Shown here one piece after another: positions 26,190 through 35,354 of a stretch of DNA of 64,000 bases. Every line of letters begins with the position of its first letter. Position 1 is the stretch's first letter. The notes under the pieces were generated by a model. The model was not told where the DNA came from. It did no database searches and saw nothing but the letters and a program-made list of their open reading frames with translations. The DNA comes from Jilunia laotingensis (GTDB taxonomy: Bacteria; Bacteroidota; Bacteroidia; Bacteroidales; Bacteroidaceae), in assembly GCF_014385165.1 (NCBI RefSeq), contig NZ_JACRTF010000001.1:3906001-3970000 (forward strand). Reading direction: 5' to 3'. Position numbers and translations under genes: made by a program.

Positions 26190-27338
26190 CTATTTTAATC
26201 GTTCGTAATAGGTCGGAGTATAATCAGGTAGCAGTTCGGGATGAAAAACTTTAATCAAGTCGGCAAGCACCAACTCCGGTTCGGTCGGCATCGTTTCGTA
26301 AAAGGGCTTTTCACGCATATTACAATAGATAACTCCCTTTTCACGGAATGCCCGGAAATCGGCATATCGAGGCTCCTGCCGCTTTAATGCCTCATAAGTA
26401 AACTCACCATCATAACTATTCACGATGCGCCAATAATCCGCCCCTTCGGCTTGGCTGTAAACCGTCTCAAAATCAAGCGTCACTCCTCCGGAACGCGGAT
26501 CGTCCTTTAAGAAATAGTCGGCTCCGGCATCTCGGAAAAGTTGGGCAAGGAAACTCTTCCCCCCCACTGCATACCAGTTACCGCCACGAATCTCTCCACT
26601 AAAAACAACGGGACGTTTTTTGACATCAGCCACCTGCTGCTTCAGTTCATTATATTGTTTTTCAATGGCAGCAAACTTTTGATTGGCTTCAGCCTCCTGC
26701 CCTGTAAAAAGGGAGATAAAACGAATCCATTCAGCCTGTCCCAGAGGAGTCATTTCTTTATAGCCCAAGTGGGGAACCAGCGGAATCCCTATCTCACGCA
26801 TCGCATCGTAACCTCCGCGTTTAAAAGGAGAAATGAAAATCAGATCGGGATTCATGCTCATGATCACTTCATTGTCGAAATTCCCTTCAATGCCTATCTT
26901 TGCGGTCTTTCCATCTTTGATGCGTTGCTTCATCCCGGAATTGAAAAGATGCCGGGTACTGGTAATACCGACCACCCTGTCGAGTGCATCAAGCTTGATG
27001 AAGTTCGAAAGTTGCAGGGAGGTCATACAGATAGTACTCCGAATCGGCGTTTCAATAATTGTATACCCCTCCGGAACACCTGCGGGTTTCACACCGCGAG
27101 GAATAAGAGCGAAATGCCACGACTCACTTCCCTCCTTCTGGGGATCTTGAATATCGACCAAGCGGCACGTAGGAGTATAGGTCACTTTAAACCCCTTGGC
27201 ATACACAGGAGAAATGCGAACGGAAGAAGTATCCGGAATTTCACTTTCCACCACAACAGATGCCGGAGTTGCTTTCGGACGGCAGCCGGTGAAAAAAAGA
27301 CAGCTTAGCAGAAGCACTTCTGCCAGTATTCGTTTCAT
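26190..27338 (-). CDS. ABC importer substrate-binding lipoprotein (FecB/BtuF type)
   Basis: The 382 residues start with a signal peptide and lipobox (LFFTGC, Cys near residue 18). The two-lobed binding fold joined by a helix is recognisable (DRVVGITSTRHLFNSG, then MNPDLIFISPFKRGG and the long linker helix near AIEKQYNELKQQVADVKK). It is first in the operon. The divergent neighbour is a precorrin-2 methyltransferase-like gene, which hints at a corrinoid substrate, but iron or haem cannot be excluded from sequence alone. Confidence 0.87.
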   Translation of the reverse strand: MKRILAEVLLLSCLFFTGCRPKATPASVVVESEIPDTSSVRISPVYAKGFKVTYTPTCRLVDIQDPQKEGSESWHFALIPRGVKPAGVPEGYTIIETPIRSTICMTSLQLSNFIKLDALDRVVGITSTRHLFNSGMKQRIKDGKTAKIGIEGNFDNEVIMSMNPDLIFISPFKRGGYDAMREIGIPLVPHLGYKEMTPLGQAEWIRFISLFTGQEAEANQKFAAIEKQYNELKQQVADVKKRPVVFSGEIRGGNWYAVGGKSFLAQLFRDAGADYFLKDDPRSGGVTLDFETVYSQAEGADYWRIVNSYDGEFTYEALKRQEPRYADFRAFREKGVIYCNMREKPFYETMPTEPELVLADLIKVFHPELLPDYTPTYYERLK

Positions 27339-27433
27339 TATCGTTGTTTGCTATATTTATTGTGAGCAAAGATACTTATTTTATCTTGTTTCATTAAGAT
27401 ATTTTCCTCACTTTTGCACGAAAAAGAAGAATA

Positions 27434-28144
27434 ATGAAAGACATACAGTTCGTATCTTTGGGACCGGGCGAGCCCGAATTAGTAACAATTAAAGGGTTGA
27501 GAACATTGCAAAATGCCGACTGCATCTTTTGTCCCGCAACCATCGGGAAGGACGGTAAACATCGGTCAAGGGCTAAAGCACTTTTACTGGATTTAGGAAT
27601 ATCTCCCGAACAAATCCGGACTTTTGGATTACCGATGAATAAAGACAGAGATCAGGCCCTTGAAGCTTACGACCAAATATATGAATCAGCTCTTGTATTC
27701 CAGCAACAAGACAAACAGGTTGCCATAGTAGCCGAAGGAGATTCCGGATTCTATTCCTCTATACATTATATATATGACCGCTTACGAAATTCAGAGAAGC
27801 CGGTAAGTTGCATACCGGGGGTACCGGCTTTTATTGCGGCAGGTGCTATGATCGGATTGCACATCGCCAGTCAGGAAGAACGGATGATCGTCATTCCGGG
27901 AATAGTGACCTGTACGGAACTGGAAGACTATCTGAAGCAGAAAACAGTGGTTGTCCTTATGAAACTCTCCTTATGTACGGATGAAGTTCATGCCTGTATC
28001 GATAAGCACCCGGAATACAAATTCCACTATTTTGAAAACGTAGGAACGGAAAATGAATATTATTCCCAAGACACTCACGAACTACAAACTAAAAGTTTTC
28101 CCTACTTTTCGCTAATGATTATACGCTATTCGGAAGAAAGTTAA
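27434..28144 (+). CDS. Precorrin-2 C20-methyltransferase-like tetrapyrrole methylase
   Basis: The 236 residues form a tetrapyrrole methylase: the N-terminal VSLGPGEPELVTIKGL motif (SAM-site glycines), VAEGDSGFYSS near residue 98 and SCIPGVPAFIAAGAM near residue 125. The pattern best fits the CobI/CbiL group, which methylates C20 of precorrin-2 in cobalamin synthesis. No other corrin gene is in the window. It is divergent from the BtuFCD/FecBCD-type importer across 95 bp. Confidence 0.8.
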   Translation: MKDIQFVSLGPGEPELVTIKGLRTLQNADCIFCPATIGKDGKHRSRAKALLLDLGISPEQIRTFGLPMNKDRDQALEAYDQIYESALVFQQQDKQVAIVAEGDSGFYSSIHYIYDRLRNSEKPVSCIPGVPAFIAAGAMIGLHIASQEERMIVIPGIVTCTELEDYLKQKTVVVLMKLSLCTDEVHACIDKHPEYKFHYFENVGTENEYYSQDTHELQTKSFPYFSLMIIRYSEES

Positions 28145-28152
28145 TATCTTTG
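28145..28152 (+). promoter_or_regulatory. Metal-efflux operon promoter, -7 box
   Basis: TATCTTTG, an exact -7 match, lies at the stop codon of the methyltransferase gene and 24 bp upstream of the GTG start of the small His-rich gene. Confidence 0.5.
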
Positions 28153-28175
28153 CAGAAACGACAACGAATGTGTAA

Positions 28176-28520
28176 GTGAAAAAGGTTGCAAGTTCGATTA
28201 TAAAATATTTACTGATCGTATTCTTTCTGTATTATTATATAGGAACAACTGCTTTCGTTCACACCCATTATTTCGATAAATATACTGTAACCCACTCCCA
28301 CCCGTATTTTCCGGGAACTCATCATTCACACTCTACAGCCGAAATAGAGACTATCGGGTTACTGAATATGTTGGTTGCAGATACGACTCCGTTGTTCTCT
28401 GTCATCTTTGCATTATCACTGATAAGCATCATCAGTCAGACGGCAATCAGTTTTACCACCCACAAAGAGCTTCACCTCTCTCATCTACGTGCCCCACCGG
28501 TGATTGAAAAGGTATTTTAA
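28176..28520 (+). CDS. Small His-rich membrane protein, leader of the RND metal-efflux operon
   Basis: The 114 residues start at a GTG; no ATG is better placed. There is a membrane helix at about residues 7-27, then a His-dense stretch (FVHTHYFDKYTVTHSHPYF followed by GTHHSHS, residues about 27-53), and a second helix at about residues 70-90. Such clusters bind transition metals. It is followed 75 bp later by the RND adaptor gene. A role in metal binding or sensing in the periplasm is inference from composition and context. I do not recognise a named family. Confidence 0.7.
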   Translation: MKKVASSIIKYLLIVFFLYYYIGTTAFVHTHYFDKYTVTHSHPYFPGTHHSHSTAEIETIGLLNMLVADTTPLFSVIFALSLISIISQTAISFTTHKELHLSHLRAPPVIEKVF

Positions 28521-28595
28521 AACTACTATTTAATCACAAAAAGTAAAACTCTCCCTTTCGAATGTCGAAAAGGGAGTTTATAAACGTATATCAAC

Positions 28596-29699
28596 ATGAA
28601 ACAATTTATAGCACTATGCCTGATAGGTATAGTAACTTTCTCATGTACCGGTGGTTCAAAAGACAGCACATCACAAGATGTGACGGTACAGGGAGATACC
28701 ATCATTGTATCCTCCCAATCACTTGCGCAGAAGATAAAAACAGCCATCGTGCAAAAAGAACTCCATCAACGCTCCTTTACCACTTCAGGAGTCGTAAAAG
28801 CCATCCCTAATCAGTACGCTGAAATCGCATCTCCTTTTGCAGGACGCATTACCCAATCATTCGTACGTCTGGGACAAAAAGTAAGTAAAGGCAGCCCCAT
28901 ATTCGCAATCAGCTCTCCGGAATTCTTTGAGACCGGAAAGGCATATTATCAAGCGAAGCAGGAGATGGAACTCGCATTGAAAAGTCTTAAACGCGAGAAA
29001 GACCTTCTGAACAACAAAGTTGGTGTTCAGAAAGAGGTGGAAGAAGCCGAAGTAAACTACGAACTCAAAAAGAAAGATTATGAGAACACGCTTGCCGCAC
29101 TAAAAGTATTCCAAATCGATCCTTCGGAACTTGTATTGGGACAACCGTTGATCGTTCGTTCACCCATTAACGGAGAAGTAGTGACCAACAATATCGTACT
29201 GGGGCAGTATTTGAAAGAGGATGCCGAACCGGTAGCCATCATTGCCGACCTGAACAAAGTCTGGGTAGCGGCCAACGTGAAGGAGAAGGACATCCCACTG
29301 ATCCAATCACTCGATAAAGTGGAAGTATCACTTGTTTCAATGCCCGACCGTATTTTCACCGGCAGCATTTATCACATCAATGAAATGCTGGATGAAGATA
29401 CACGCGCTGTAGAAGTCTTGATAGAGTGTGACAATCACGAACGGGAAATGAAACCTGCCATGTACGGTTCGGTGAAACTGACAGATACGGCAGTCGATGC
29501 CGTTTTAGTTCCCACAGCTGCCATTCTGCAACAAGAAGATGCAAGTTACGTACTCGTTGCTTTGGGCGAAAACCGCTATCAAAAGAGAAACATTACCACC
29601 GCCTGTACCGATGGAGATCGCACGGTTATCGCTTCCGGCTTACAGCCCGGTGAGAAGATCATGACGGAAGGAGCTTTTTATTTTATCGATGCCCGCTAA
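28596..29699 (+). CDS. RND efflux periplasmic adaptor lipoprotein (CusB/CzcB-like)
   Basis: The 367 residues start with a lipoprotein signal (VTFSCTGG, Cys near residue 17). The membrane-fusion fold is clear: a lipoyl half at about residues 75-110 (SPFAGRITQSFVRLGQKV), an alpha-hairpin rich in Lys/Glu (about 120-185), a second lipoyl half (VRSPINGEVVTNNIVLGQYL) and a C-terminal beta-barrel. It joins the inner-membrane pump to the outer-membrane channel. Its end overlaps the pump ORF when the pump's first ATG is used. Confidence 0.93.
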   Translation: MKQFIALCLIGIVTFSCTGGSKDSTSQDVTVQGDTIIVSSQSLAQKIKTAIVQKELHQRSFTTSGVVKAIPNQYAEIASPFAGRITQSFVRLGQKVSKGSPIFAISSPEFFETGKAYYQAKQEMELALKSLKREKDLLNNKVGVQKEVEEAEVNYELKKKDYENTLAALKVFQIDPSELVLGQPLIVRSPINGEVVTNNIVLGQYLKEDAEPVAIIADLNKVWVAANVKEKDIPLIQSLDKVEVSLVSMPDRIFTGSIYHINEMLDEDTRAVEVLIECDNHEREMKPAMYGSVKLTDTAVDAVLVPTAAILQQEDASYVLVALGENRYQKRNITTACTDGDRTVIASGLQPGEKIMTEGAFYFIDAR

Positions 29700-29706
29700 T
29701 AAATCT

Positions 29707-32700
29707 ATGAAGAAGATAATTTATCTGGCGTTACACCGGCGAGGGCTGATGTTCGTCTTATTTGCCTTTTTAGGCATAGTGGGTTATTACTCTTGGACAC
29801 AGTTGGCTATCGATGCCTATCCTGATATTGCCGATACGACGGTTCAGATTGTGACACAAGTACCGGGTCTGGCAGCCGAAGAGATTGAACAACAAATTTC
29901 AATCCCCATCGAAAGAGCTGTAAACGGACTTCCAGGGCTGAACGTGATGCGCAGTAAGAATACCTTCGGATTAAGTACGGTCGTTTTAGTATTTGACGAT
30001 GGTATTGACGATTACTGGGCACGCCAACGAGTGCAGGAACGGCTGGTAGATGTAGAGTTACCTTATGATGCCGTACCGGGACTAAATCCGTTGACATCCC
30101 CTACCGGTGAAATCTTCCGTTATGTGATTGAAAGCGATAACCTGGATCTCCGGGAAATCACCGATTTGCACAAATGGGTGATTATCCCCCGGCTGAAACA
30201 GGTGACGGGCGTTGCCGACGTAAGCAATTACGGTGGCATAACTACCCAATACCAGATAGAGATCGATCCGCACAAAATGGAACAATACAATGTCACATTA
30301 AGCGATGTCACGGAAAAAATAGAGAAAAACAATGTGAATGCCGGTGGTAGTATGCTGACACATGGCGATCTGAGTTACGTAATCCGGGGAATCGGTCTGG
30401 TAAAAGACCTTGAAGACTTGGGAAACATTGTGATAAAAACCGAAAAGGGGGTACCCGTCTATCTGAATGATATTGGAAAACTAAAATATGGCAACCTGGA
30501 ACGTAAAGGAGTACTCGGTTTCAATGATGGAGTACACAATTACAATGACGGTGTTGAAGGCATCGTGCAAATGTTACGGGGGGAAAATCCATCCAAAGTA
30601 CTACAAGACGTACATACGGCAGTCGAAGAATTGAATAATGAGATGCTGCCTGAAGGCACGCGCATCCATCCGTTCATGGACCGGACAGAGTTGGTCAATA
30701 CTACCCTTCATACCGTATCGCATACCCTGTTCGAAGGAATGATACTGGTTGTACTGGTACTCATCTTGTTTCTTAAAAGCTGGCGCGGAGCGCTGTTGGT
30801 AGCATTGACTATCCCATTGGCACTTCTCATAGCCTTTATCCTGATGCACGTCACCGATATTCCCGCCAATTTGCTGTCATTGGGTGCCATCGACTTCGGC
30901 ATTATCGTGGACGGAGCCATTGTCATGATGGAAACCATTTTGAAGAAACGCGAACGCCATCCGGACGAAATGTTGACAGAAGACTCTATCATGAGACGGA
31001 CGACTGAAGTTGCCCGCCCCATCTTCTTCTCCACACTCATCATCATCACTGCCTATCTCCCTTTATTTGCCTTTGAACATATCGAGAAAAAGCTATTCAC
31101 CCCGATGGCATATACAGTAGGCTATGCGTTGATCGGTGCATTGGTGGTGGCACTGCTCCTCATCCCCGGACTGGCTTTCATGGCGTATCGCAAACCACGC
31201 CCGGTTTCCCATAACCGTTGGTTGGAAAAGTTGGGAAACTTGTATAATGCACAAACTGAAAGACTGATCGACCGACGGAACTTGATTTTATCTTCCCTGG
31301 TCATCATCCTGGTAGCAGCCGGCGGACTGAGCTGGATGGTAGGAAAAGATTTCCTTCCTCCTCTGGACGAAGGTTCCATCTGGATACAAGTGCAACTGCC
31401 TCCGGGCATCTCCATCGAAAAGTCAAAAGAGATGGGAGCCGAATTGCGGGAAACCATTCGTAAATTCCCGGAAGTATCATACGTGATGACACAAGTGGGA
31501 CGCGACGACGAAGGTGCCGAAGCTTTTTCGCTCTCACATATAGAGTGCGGGGTCGGCCTGAAACCTTACTCCACTTGGGAACATGGCAAGACCAAAGCCG
31601 ACTTGATAGAGGAAATGAATGAGAAACTACAGAGGATGCCTGGATATACCGTCAGCTTTTCACAGCCGATTATCGACATGGTGATGGATCAGATAGCCGG
31701 GGCGCACAGCGATCTCGCAATCAAAATCTACGGAGATGACATAGCAGAAACCCGTCATATCGCTGAACAGGTAGAAGGAGTAGTCAAGAACATACCCGGT
31801 GCGGTAGACGTAGCTATCGATCAGGAACCACCGATGCCCCAGCTACAGATTGTGGCAGACCGTGACCGCATCGCCCAATATGGATTGAACGTTTCGGACG
31901 TTGCCGACCTCATCGAATTGGCAATCGGAGGAAAAGCAATCTCTCAGATATTTGTCGGCAGCAAATCCTATGATGTCATCTGCCGTTTCAACGATGAGAG
32001 CCGCAATACTCCGGAACGAATCGGCAACTTGATGCTGACTACGGATTCGGGGAGTAAAATCCCTCTGAGCCAGATAGCGGATATCAAGATGACAACCGGT
32101 GCCAGCACCATCTCCCGTGAAATGAACAAACGCCATCTGACGATCCATGTAAACCTGCGGGGTACGGACTTGACCACCTTCCTCAATCAAGCCAATAAAG
32201 CCATTAGCAATCAGGTGAAATACGACCCGGCAGACTACCATCTGAAATGGGCGGGACAATTTGAGAACCAGAATCGCGCCTATTCGCGCCTGGGAATTGT
32301 CGTACCGTTGGCACTAGGGGTAATGCTATTGTTGTTATTCGCGGCATTGGGGCATTTCCGGCAGGCTGCTCTGCTGATGTGCATAGTCCCGCTGGCACTC
32401 TTTGGAGGCATGCTTGCCCTGAACGTACGCGGAATGACACTTAATGTATCTTCTGCCGTAGGCTTTATCGCTTTGATCGGAGTGGCCATACAAAATGGAG
32501 TGATAATGATTTCACACATCAATAATCTTCGTTCGAGAGGCAGAGATCTGAGAGAAGCAGTAATCACAGGGGCACGACATCGTTTCCGTCCGATATTGAT
32601 GACGGCAACCGTAGCCATCTTGGGATTGCTCCCGGCATCTCTGTCGACCGGCATCGGATCGGATGTTCAACGTCCTCTTGCCACGGTCATCGTATACGGA

Positions 32701-32781
32701 TTGCTGTTTGCGACGATAATCACATTGTACATTCTCCCCGCATTATATTATATGATGGAAAAAAGAATTGAAGAAAAATGA
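29707..32781 (+). CDS. CzcA/CusA-family heavy-metal RND pump
   Basis: The product is 1024 residues from the ATG at 29707; the earlier in-frame ATG at 29689 overlaps the adaptor gene by 11 bp and is less likely. Twelve membrane helices and two large periplasmic loops are present. Diagnostic segments are AYPDIADTTVQIVTQVPG near residue 35, DFGIIVDGAIVMMETIL in helix 4 with its conserved Asp, FLPPLDEGSIWIQ near residue 550 and MTATVAILGLLPASLSTGIG. These place it in the heavy-metal (HME) branch, exporting Zn, Co, Cd, Ni, Cu or Ag. The exact metal cannot be read off. Confidence 0.95.
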   Translation: MKKIIYLALHRRGLMFVLFAFLGIVGYYSWTQLAIDAYPDIADTTVQIVTQVPGLAAEEIEQQISIPIERAVNGLPGLNVMRSKNTFGLSTVVLVFDDGIDDYWARQRVQERLVDVELPYDAVPGLNPLTSPTGEIFRYVIESDNLDLREITDLHKWVIIPRLKQVTGVADVSNYGGITTQYQIEIDPHKMEQYNVTLSDVTEKIEKNNVNAGGSMLTHGDLSYVIRGIGLVKDLEDLGNIVIKTEKGVPVYLNDIGKLKYGNLERKGVLGFNDGVHNYNDGVEGIVQMLRGENPSKVLQDVHTAVEELNNEMLPEGTRIHPFMDRTELVNTTLHTVSHTLFEGMILVVLVLILFLKSWRGALLVALTIPLALLIAFILMHVTDIPANLLSLGAIDFGIIVDGAIVMMETILKKRERHPDEMLTEDSIMRRTTEVARPIFFSTLIIITAYLPLFAFEHIEKKLFTPMAYTVGYALIGALVVALLLIPGLAFMAYRKPRPVSHNRWLEKLGNLYNAQTERLIDRRNLILSSLVIILVAAGGLSWMVGKDFLPPLDEGSIWIQVQLPPGISIEKSKEMGAELRETIRKFPEVSYVMTQVGRDDEGAEAFSLSHIECGVGLKPYSTWEHGKTKADLIEEMNEKLQRMPGYTVSFSQPIIDMVMDQIAGAHSDLAIKIYGDDIAETRHIAEQVEGVVKNIPGAVDVAIDQEPPMPQLQIVADRDRIAQYGLNVSDVADLIELAIGGKAISQIFVGSKSYDVICRFNDESRNTPERIGNLMLTTDSGSKIPLSQIADIKMTTGASTISREMNKRHLTIHVNLRGTDLTTFLNQANKAISNQVKYDPADYHLKWAGQFENQNRAYSRLGIVVPLALGVMLLLLFAALGHFRQAALLMCIVPLALFGGMLALNVRGMTLNVSSAVGFIALIGVAIQNGVIMISHINNLRSRGRDLREAVITGARHRFRPILMTATVAILGLLPASLSTGIGSDVQRPLATVIVYGLLFATIITLYILPALYYMMEKRIEEK

Positions 32782-34037
32782 AAAGAATCCATATACTAAT
32801 TCTGCTTGCAACGAGCCTTTCGTTGCAAGCGCAAAACAAGTCTGTTTCTCTGCCCTATCGTGAGTATCTTGAAAAGGTCAATACTGGAAACCTGGAATAT
32901 GCAGCCGAAAAATTGAACGTCAGTGCATCACATGCGGGCGTAGTGGCGGCAAAAGTGTTCAACGACCCCGAGCTTTCAGTAAGCTACTTCAATAACGAGA
33001 ACAAGAAGTTACAAATGGGTGAAGGTTTTGCCGTTGGGCTAAGCCAGACCTTGACATTAGGCAAAAGAGGTGCGGCAATCGGAATGGCACGGAGCGAAAG
33101 TGCATTGACAGAAGCGTTGCTAGCCGATTATTTCCGTAATCTTCGTGCCGAAGCCACATTAACGTATCTGGAAGCAGTGAAACAACAACGCCTTTATGAT
33201 GTTACCCGAAAGGCATATGAAAACCTTAGGCAATTGGCCGAATCCGACAGCATCCGTTTCCGCTTGGGCAAAATCATGGAAGTGGACGCTACACAAAGCA
33301 AACTGGAGGCGGGCATATTGGGCAATGAATTATTGCAGGCCGGCACTAAACTTAAAAACGCATATTCAGCGCTCTCTGTAATGATGGGTACATTCAGCAT
33401 TGACACCCTTTATCAACCTACCGCCCAGTTGCAGACAGAAATGCATGAATTCATGTTGGGCGATCTGATAGCGAAAGCAGTGGAAAACCGTTCCGATCTC
33501 GTAGCCGCCCTCAGAAACACAACCGTGGCAAAAAAAGCGGTGAAAGTTGCCCGTAGGGAAAACATTCCCGATATCGATGTTTCTTTGGAGATTGGCAGGA
33601 ACTACCGGGTATTGAACGAGGAAGCCCCCGCTCCTCCTTTTACAGGAATAACCGCAGGTATAGCCTTTCCATTAAAATTATCAGCTCTCAACCGTGGCGC
33701 AGTCAATGCCGCACGATTCCGGGAGAAACAGGCCGAGATGCAATATAGCCAAGCTCGCCTACAGGTACAAACGGAAGTTATGCAGGCATACCACCAATAC
33801 CAATCCTTAGCCGAACAAATGAAACATTATGAGAATGGATTATTAAAGCAGGCTCAGGAAGTTCTTGACGGAAAGATTTACAGTTATAACCGGGGAGAAG
33901 TCTCTTTACTTGAAGTCCTGAATGCACAACGAACTTTTGATGAAGTGCAGGCACAGTATATCGAGACACTGTTCAATTATAATGCCGCGTTAGTAGAATT
34001 GGAAAAAGCGGTAGGAATCTGGGATATCACCCTTTAA
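32778..34037 (+). CDS. TolC-family outer-membrane efflux channel
   Basis: The 419 residues start with a signal peptide (about 1-18, LATSLSLQAQ). It has the two-fold TolC repeat of long amphipathic helices, with SLSQTLTLGKRGAAIG-like motif GLSQTLTLGKRGAA near residue 88 and AGIAFPLKLSALNRGAVNAA near residue 295. It completes the three-part pump and overlaps the pump gene by 4 bp. The order adaptor-pump-channel is normal for CzcBAC/CusBAC systems in Bacteroidetes. Confidence 0.93.
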   Translation: MKRIHILILLATSLSLQAQNKSVSLPYREYLEKVNTGNLEYAAEKLNVSASHAGVVAAKVFNDPELSVSYFNNENKKLQMGEGFAVGLSQTLTLGKRGAAIGMARSESALTEALLADYFRNLRAEATLTYLEAVKQQRLYDVTRKAYENLRQLAESDSIRFRLGKIMEVDATQSKLEAGILGNELLQAGTKLKNAYSALSVMMGTFSIDTLYQPTAQLQTEMHEFMLGDLIAKAVENRSDLVAALRNTTVAKKAVKVARRENIPDIDVSLEIGRNYRVLNEEAPAPPFTGITAGIAFPLKLSALNRGAVNAARFREKQAEMQYSQARLQVQTEVMQAYHQYQSLAEQMKHYENGLLKQAQEVLDGKIYSYNRGEVSLLEVLNAQRTFDEVQAQYIETLFNYNAALVELEKAVGIWDITL

Positions 34038-34497
34038 TCCGTTATGGAACCGGGGTTCCTCGTAGCCTTTAGAATCGGAGGATACGACCGAAGTCACATG
34101 AGCCCGTAATGAAAGCACGTTAGACATGGGGATGTTTCACTGCGAAACATGGGGGTGTCTGACTGCGAGACATGGGGGTGTTTAACAGTGAAACATCCCC
34201 ATGTTTAACATGCTTAGGTTTAATGAAAAGGAAGCTATCTTTTAAACGAACAGTCGTTACCTTTAAAACAAACCAGAACAAACCTGATTTGCATTCCCAT
34301 TCCCCTGCCTACGATTAAATCTATACGAGAAGAACCAAACTCCTCCTCCCCCATGTCCTTCCCACCAATATTGAGTCATCAGACTCCTCCTTAGTATAAT
34401 CTGTGTTAATCTTCCCTTACACCTGAAAACTTTCCTGAAGAAGCGGCTGTTGTACAATGCGATTAAACTTTATTTATCATCCCTAATATATACTATT
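34038..34497. other. Intergenic region with hairpins and a repeat cluster
   Basis: This 460-bp gap holds no supported gene. It contains a short GGAACC/GGTTCC hairpin (34046-34059) soon after the TolC stop, a cluster of 21-23-bp repeats closed by an inverted copy (34123-34204, listed separately), and AT-rich leader DNA before the CDGSH gene. Short open frames here lack homology signals. Confidence 0.6.
34123..34204. repeat. Three tandem 21-23-bp units closed by an inverted copy
   Basis: Units at 34123-34143, 34144-34166 and 34167-34189 share the pattern GAnACATGGGGnTGT. A fourth copy at 34186-34204 is inverted and pairs perfectly over 19 bp with 34124-34142. The RNA would form one large hairpin with the middle units in the loop. 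This could terminate the efflux operon or be a small dispersed repeat. Confidence 0.75.
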
Positions 34498-35262
34498 ATG
34501 ACTAAACCTGATTCCCCTTCCGTAGAAAACGGAAGCAAGCAAGCGCCCGAAAGTTTTTATATCAAAATTACTCCTGACGGTCCTTACCTTGTGTATGGCA
34601 ACCCTCCCATAGACCAGGAAATCATTTTACCAAATGAAGAAGGTTCCTCATGGGTCTATCAACGCGGAAAACATTTCGATAGTTCGGCCTCTCCTGTGGC
34701 TCTTTGTCGTTGCGGACATTCCAAACATAAACCTTTCTGTGACGGTTCGCACAAAATGGCAAAAGATTGGGATTCGAAAGAAACAGCTTCCCATCGTCCC
34801 TTGCTCGAGGAAGTGGAAGAATTGGAAGGTCCCAGCATGATACTCGCCGACAATGAAAAATATTGCGCCTTTGCACGCTTCTGCGATGCTTACGGTAGGG
34901 TATGGAACTTGGTACAGCGCGCTGCCAGTGAGGAAGAGAGGGAAATTGTCCGTCATGAAGTAGGCCACTGCCCATCAGGAAGATTAGTATTATGGGACAA
35001 AAAGACGGAAAAAATATTCGAACCACCTTTTGAGCCCTCTATCGGAATAATAGAAGATCCCGGCATAAAAGTCAGCGGACCTATCTGGGTAAAAGGAGGC
35101 ATTCGTATTGAAGGAACGGATGGAAGAAGTTATGAAATAAGAAACCGTGTGACCCTTTGCCGTTGCGGTCAATCATCCAACAAACCTTTCTGTGACGGGA
35201 CTCATGCTTCCATGCACTTCCATGATGATATACCTTTGGAGGACAGCGGAGAGAAAAGATAA
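34498..35262 (+). CDS. Twin CDGSH iron-sulfur protein
   Basis: The product is 254 residues from the ATG at 34498; a longer frame upstream adds residues with no family support. Two CDGSH-type motifs are present, LCRCGHSKHKPFCDGSH near residue 60 and LCRCGQSSNKPFCDGTHA near residue 224, each able to hold a 2Fe-2S cluster with three Cys and one His. Between them is a segment (CAFARFCDAYGRVW, then GHCPSGRLVLWD) resembling the divergent 4Fe-4S-like domain found with CDGSH in bacteria. The function is unknown; redox or iron-sulfur handling is likely. It is probably cytosolic. Confidence 0.87.
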   Translation: MTKPDSPSVENGSKQAPESFYIKITPDGPYLVYGNPPIDQEIILPNEEGSSWVYQRGKHFDSSASPVALCRCGHSKHKPFCDGSHKMAKDWDSKETASHRPLLEEVEELEGPSMILADNEKYCAFARFCDAYGRVWNLVQRAASEEEREIVRHEVGHCPSGRLVLWDKKTEKIFEPPFEPSIGIIEDPGIKVSGPIWVKGGIRIEGTDGRSYEIRNRVTLCRCGQSSNKPFCDGTHASMHFHDDIPLEDSGEKR

Positions 35263-35309
35263 TCGTTAATGATTTGTTTTCAGGAATACAATTAAGATCA
35301 TTTCGTTAG

Positions 35310-35354
35310 TAGTTAAAGTAGTCAAGATCAATCTGTGATCTGCTACTTTAACTA
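35310..35354. terminator. Bidirectional hairpin between convergent genes
   Basis: TAGTTAAAGTAG at 35310-35321 pairs perfectly with CTACTTTAACTA at 35343-35354, and a GATCAATCTGTGATC inner palindrome adds to the stem. It overlaps the last codons of the histidine kinase and serves both it and the CDGSH gene. Confidence 0.65.

Noticed and set aside
27339..27433. Cobalamin riboswitch upstream of the importer or methylase
   Set aside because: The divergent gap is only 95 bp, too short for the roughly 200-nt element, and no B12-box sequence is seen.
34123..34204. CRISPR-like repeat array
   Set aside because: Units are contiguous with no spacers, number only three plus an inverted copy, and no cas gene is near.
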